DNA from: Pedobacter sp. KBS0701
GTDB taxonomy: Bacteria > Bacteroidota > Bacteroidia > Sphingobacteriales > Sphingobacteriaceae
Direction: 5' to 3'
DNA: 64,000 nt
Assembly: GCF_005938645.2 (NCBI RefSeq)
Contig: NZ_CP042171.1
Span: forward strand, 3,968,001 to 4,032,000
Under the pieces are notes generated by a model that was not told where the DNA came from, made no database searches, and was given only the letters and a program-made list of their open reading frames with translations. Shown in pieces: positions 63,920 through 64,000 of the stretch (position 1 is its first letter; each line of letters begins with the position of its first letter). The position numbers were made by a program, and so were the translations under genes.

Positions 63920-64000
63920 CTAAGGCTTCAAAACAACCTTAACACAATCGTCTTCCTTTTCATCAAAAATTTTATAGCCACGTGCGGCATCTTCAAGCGG
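63920..64000 (-). CDS. Zinc-type alcohol dehydrogenase, C-terminal end (partial)
   Basis: Only the last 26 codons are in the window: PLEDAARGYKIFDEKEDDCV then KVVLKP and TAG. The phrase LEDAxRGYKIFxxKEDxCxKVVLKP is typical of the C-terminus of medium-chain zinc-dependent alcohol or formaldehyde dehydrogenases. The body of the gene lies beyond the right edge. Confidence 0.8.
   Translation of the reverse strand, partial: PLEDAARGYKIFDEKEDDCVKVVLKP

Overview
The window reads as a chromosomal segment of a Bacteroidota bacterium, most likely family Sphingobacteriaceae and probably Pedobacter or a close relative. The support is internal: three SusC/SusD (RagA/RagB) pairs, a Bacteroidetes-type ECF sigma/FecR pair, BshC (bacillithiol synthesis), DUF4293 and DUF5683 proteins, a parA-parB-DUF5683-dapB-lepB block, and several promoter -7 elements of the TAnnTTTG type. 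Genus assignment is inference. No rRNA, tRNA, CRISPR array, transposase or prophage gene was found.

Layout. 1-403 holds repeat fragments. 404-4464 has a secreted cupin, a VIT-family metal transporter, rlmF and a DAACS-family dicarboxylate/amino-acid symporter. 4563-14277 (minus strand) is a coherent ECF-sigma-regulated locus: sigma factor, FecR anti-sigma, SusC with an N-terminal signalling (STN) domain, SusD, a lipoprotein cyanophycinase-like S51 peptidase, a secreted isoaspartyl peptidase and a secreted cyanophycinase. I read it as a system that takes up and degrades cyanophycin or other beta-aspartyl peptides, with the aspartate-type symporter next door. 14314-26266 is mostly housekeeping: ABC exporter, truA, DUF4293, an esterase lipoprotein, a DEAD-box helicase with an RGG tail, a GH29 fucosidase split by a -1 frameshift at an A7 run, bshC and an Ldh-type dehydrogenase. 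26820-28001 is a HEIGH metalloprotease in an AT-rich pocket.

28082-46003 (minus strand) carries two neighbouring SusCD systems with a ROK repressor between them. One is a polysaccharide utilisation locus (SusC, SusD, GH29, GH3 with PA14). The other is unusual: SusC, SusD, a redoxin, and a c-type cytochrome fused to a PHM-like type II copper monooxygenase domain, with no glycoside hydrolase. A matching AT-rich palindrome lies upstream of both the ROK gene and the second SusC. 46359-50983 is lepB, dapB, DUF5683, parB, parA. 51165-63773 has an FMN reductase, an orphan histidine kinase, a thioesterase, a GH97 enzyme, DUF2130, OsmC, YtxH, obgE, adk and a DUF4142-like lipoprotein; the right edge cuts the C-terminus of a zinc-type alcohol dehydrogenase.

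The most striking non-coding feature is a family of roughly 260-bp elements with imperfect terminal inverted repeats and an internal long stem. There are two full tandem copies plus a half copy at 51753-52445, and diverged fragments at 1-345, 18505-18625, 57830-57960 and 59985-60125. All functional calls rest on reading motifs by eye; no database search was run.
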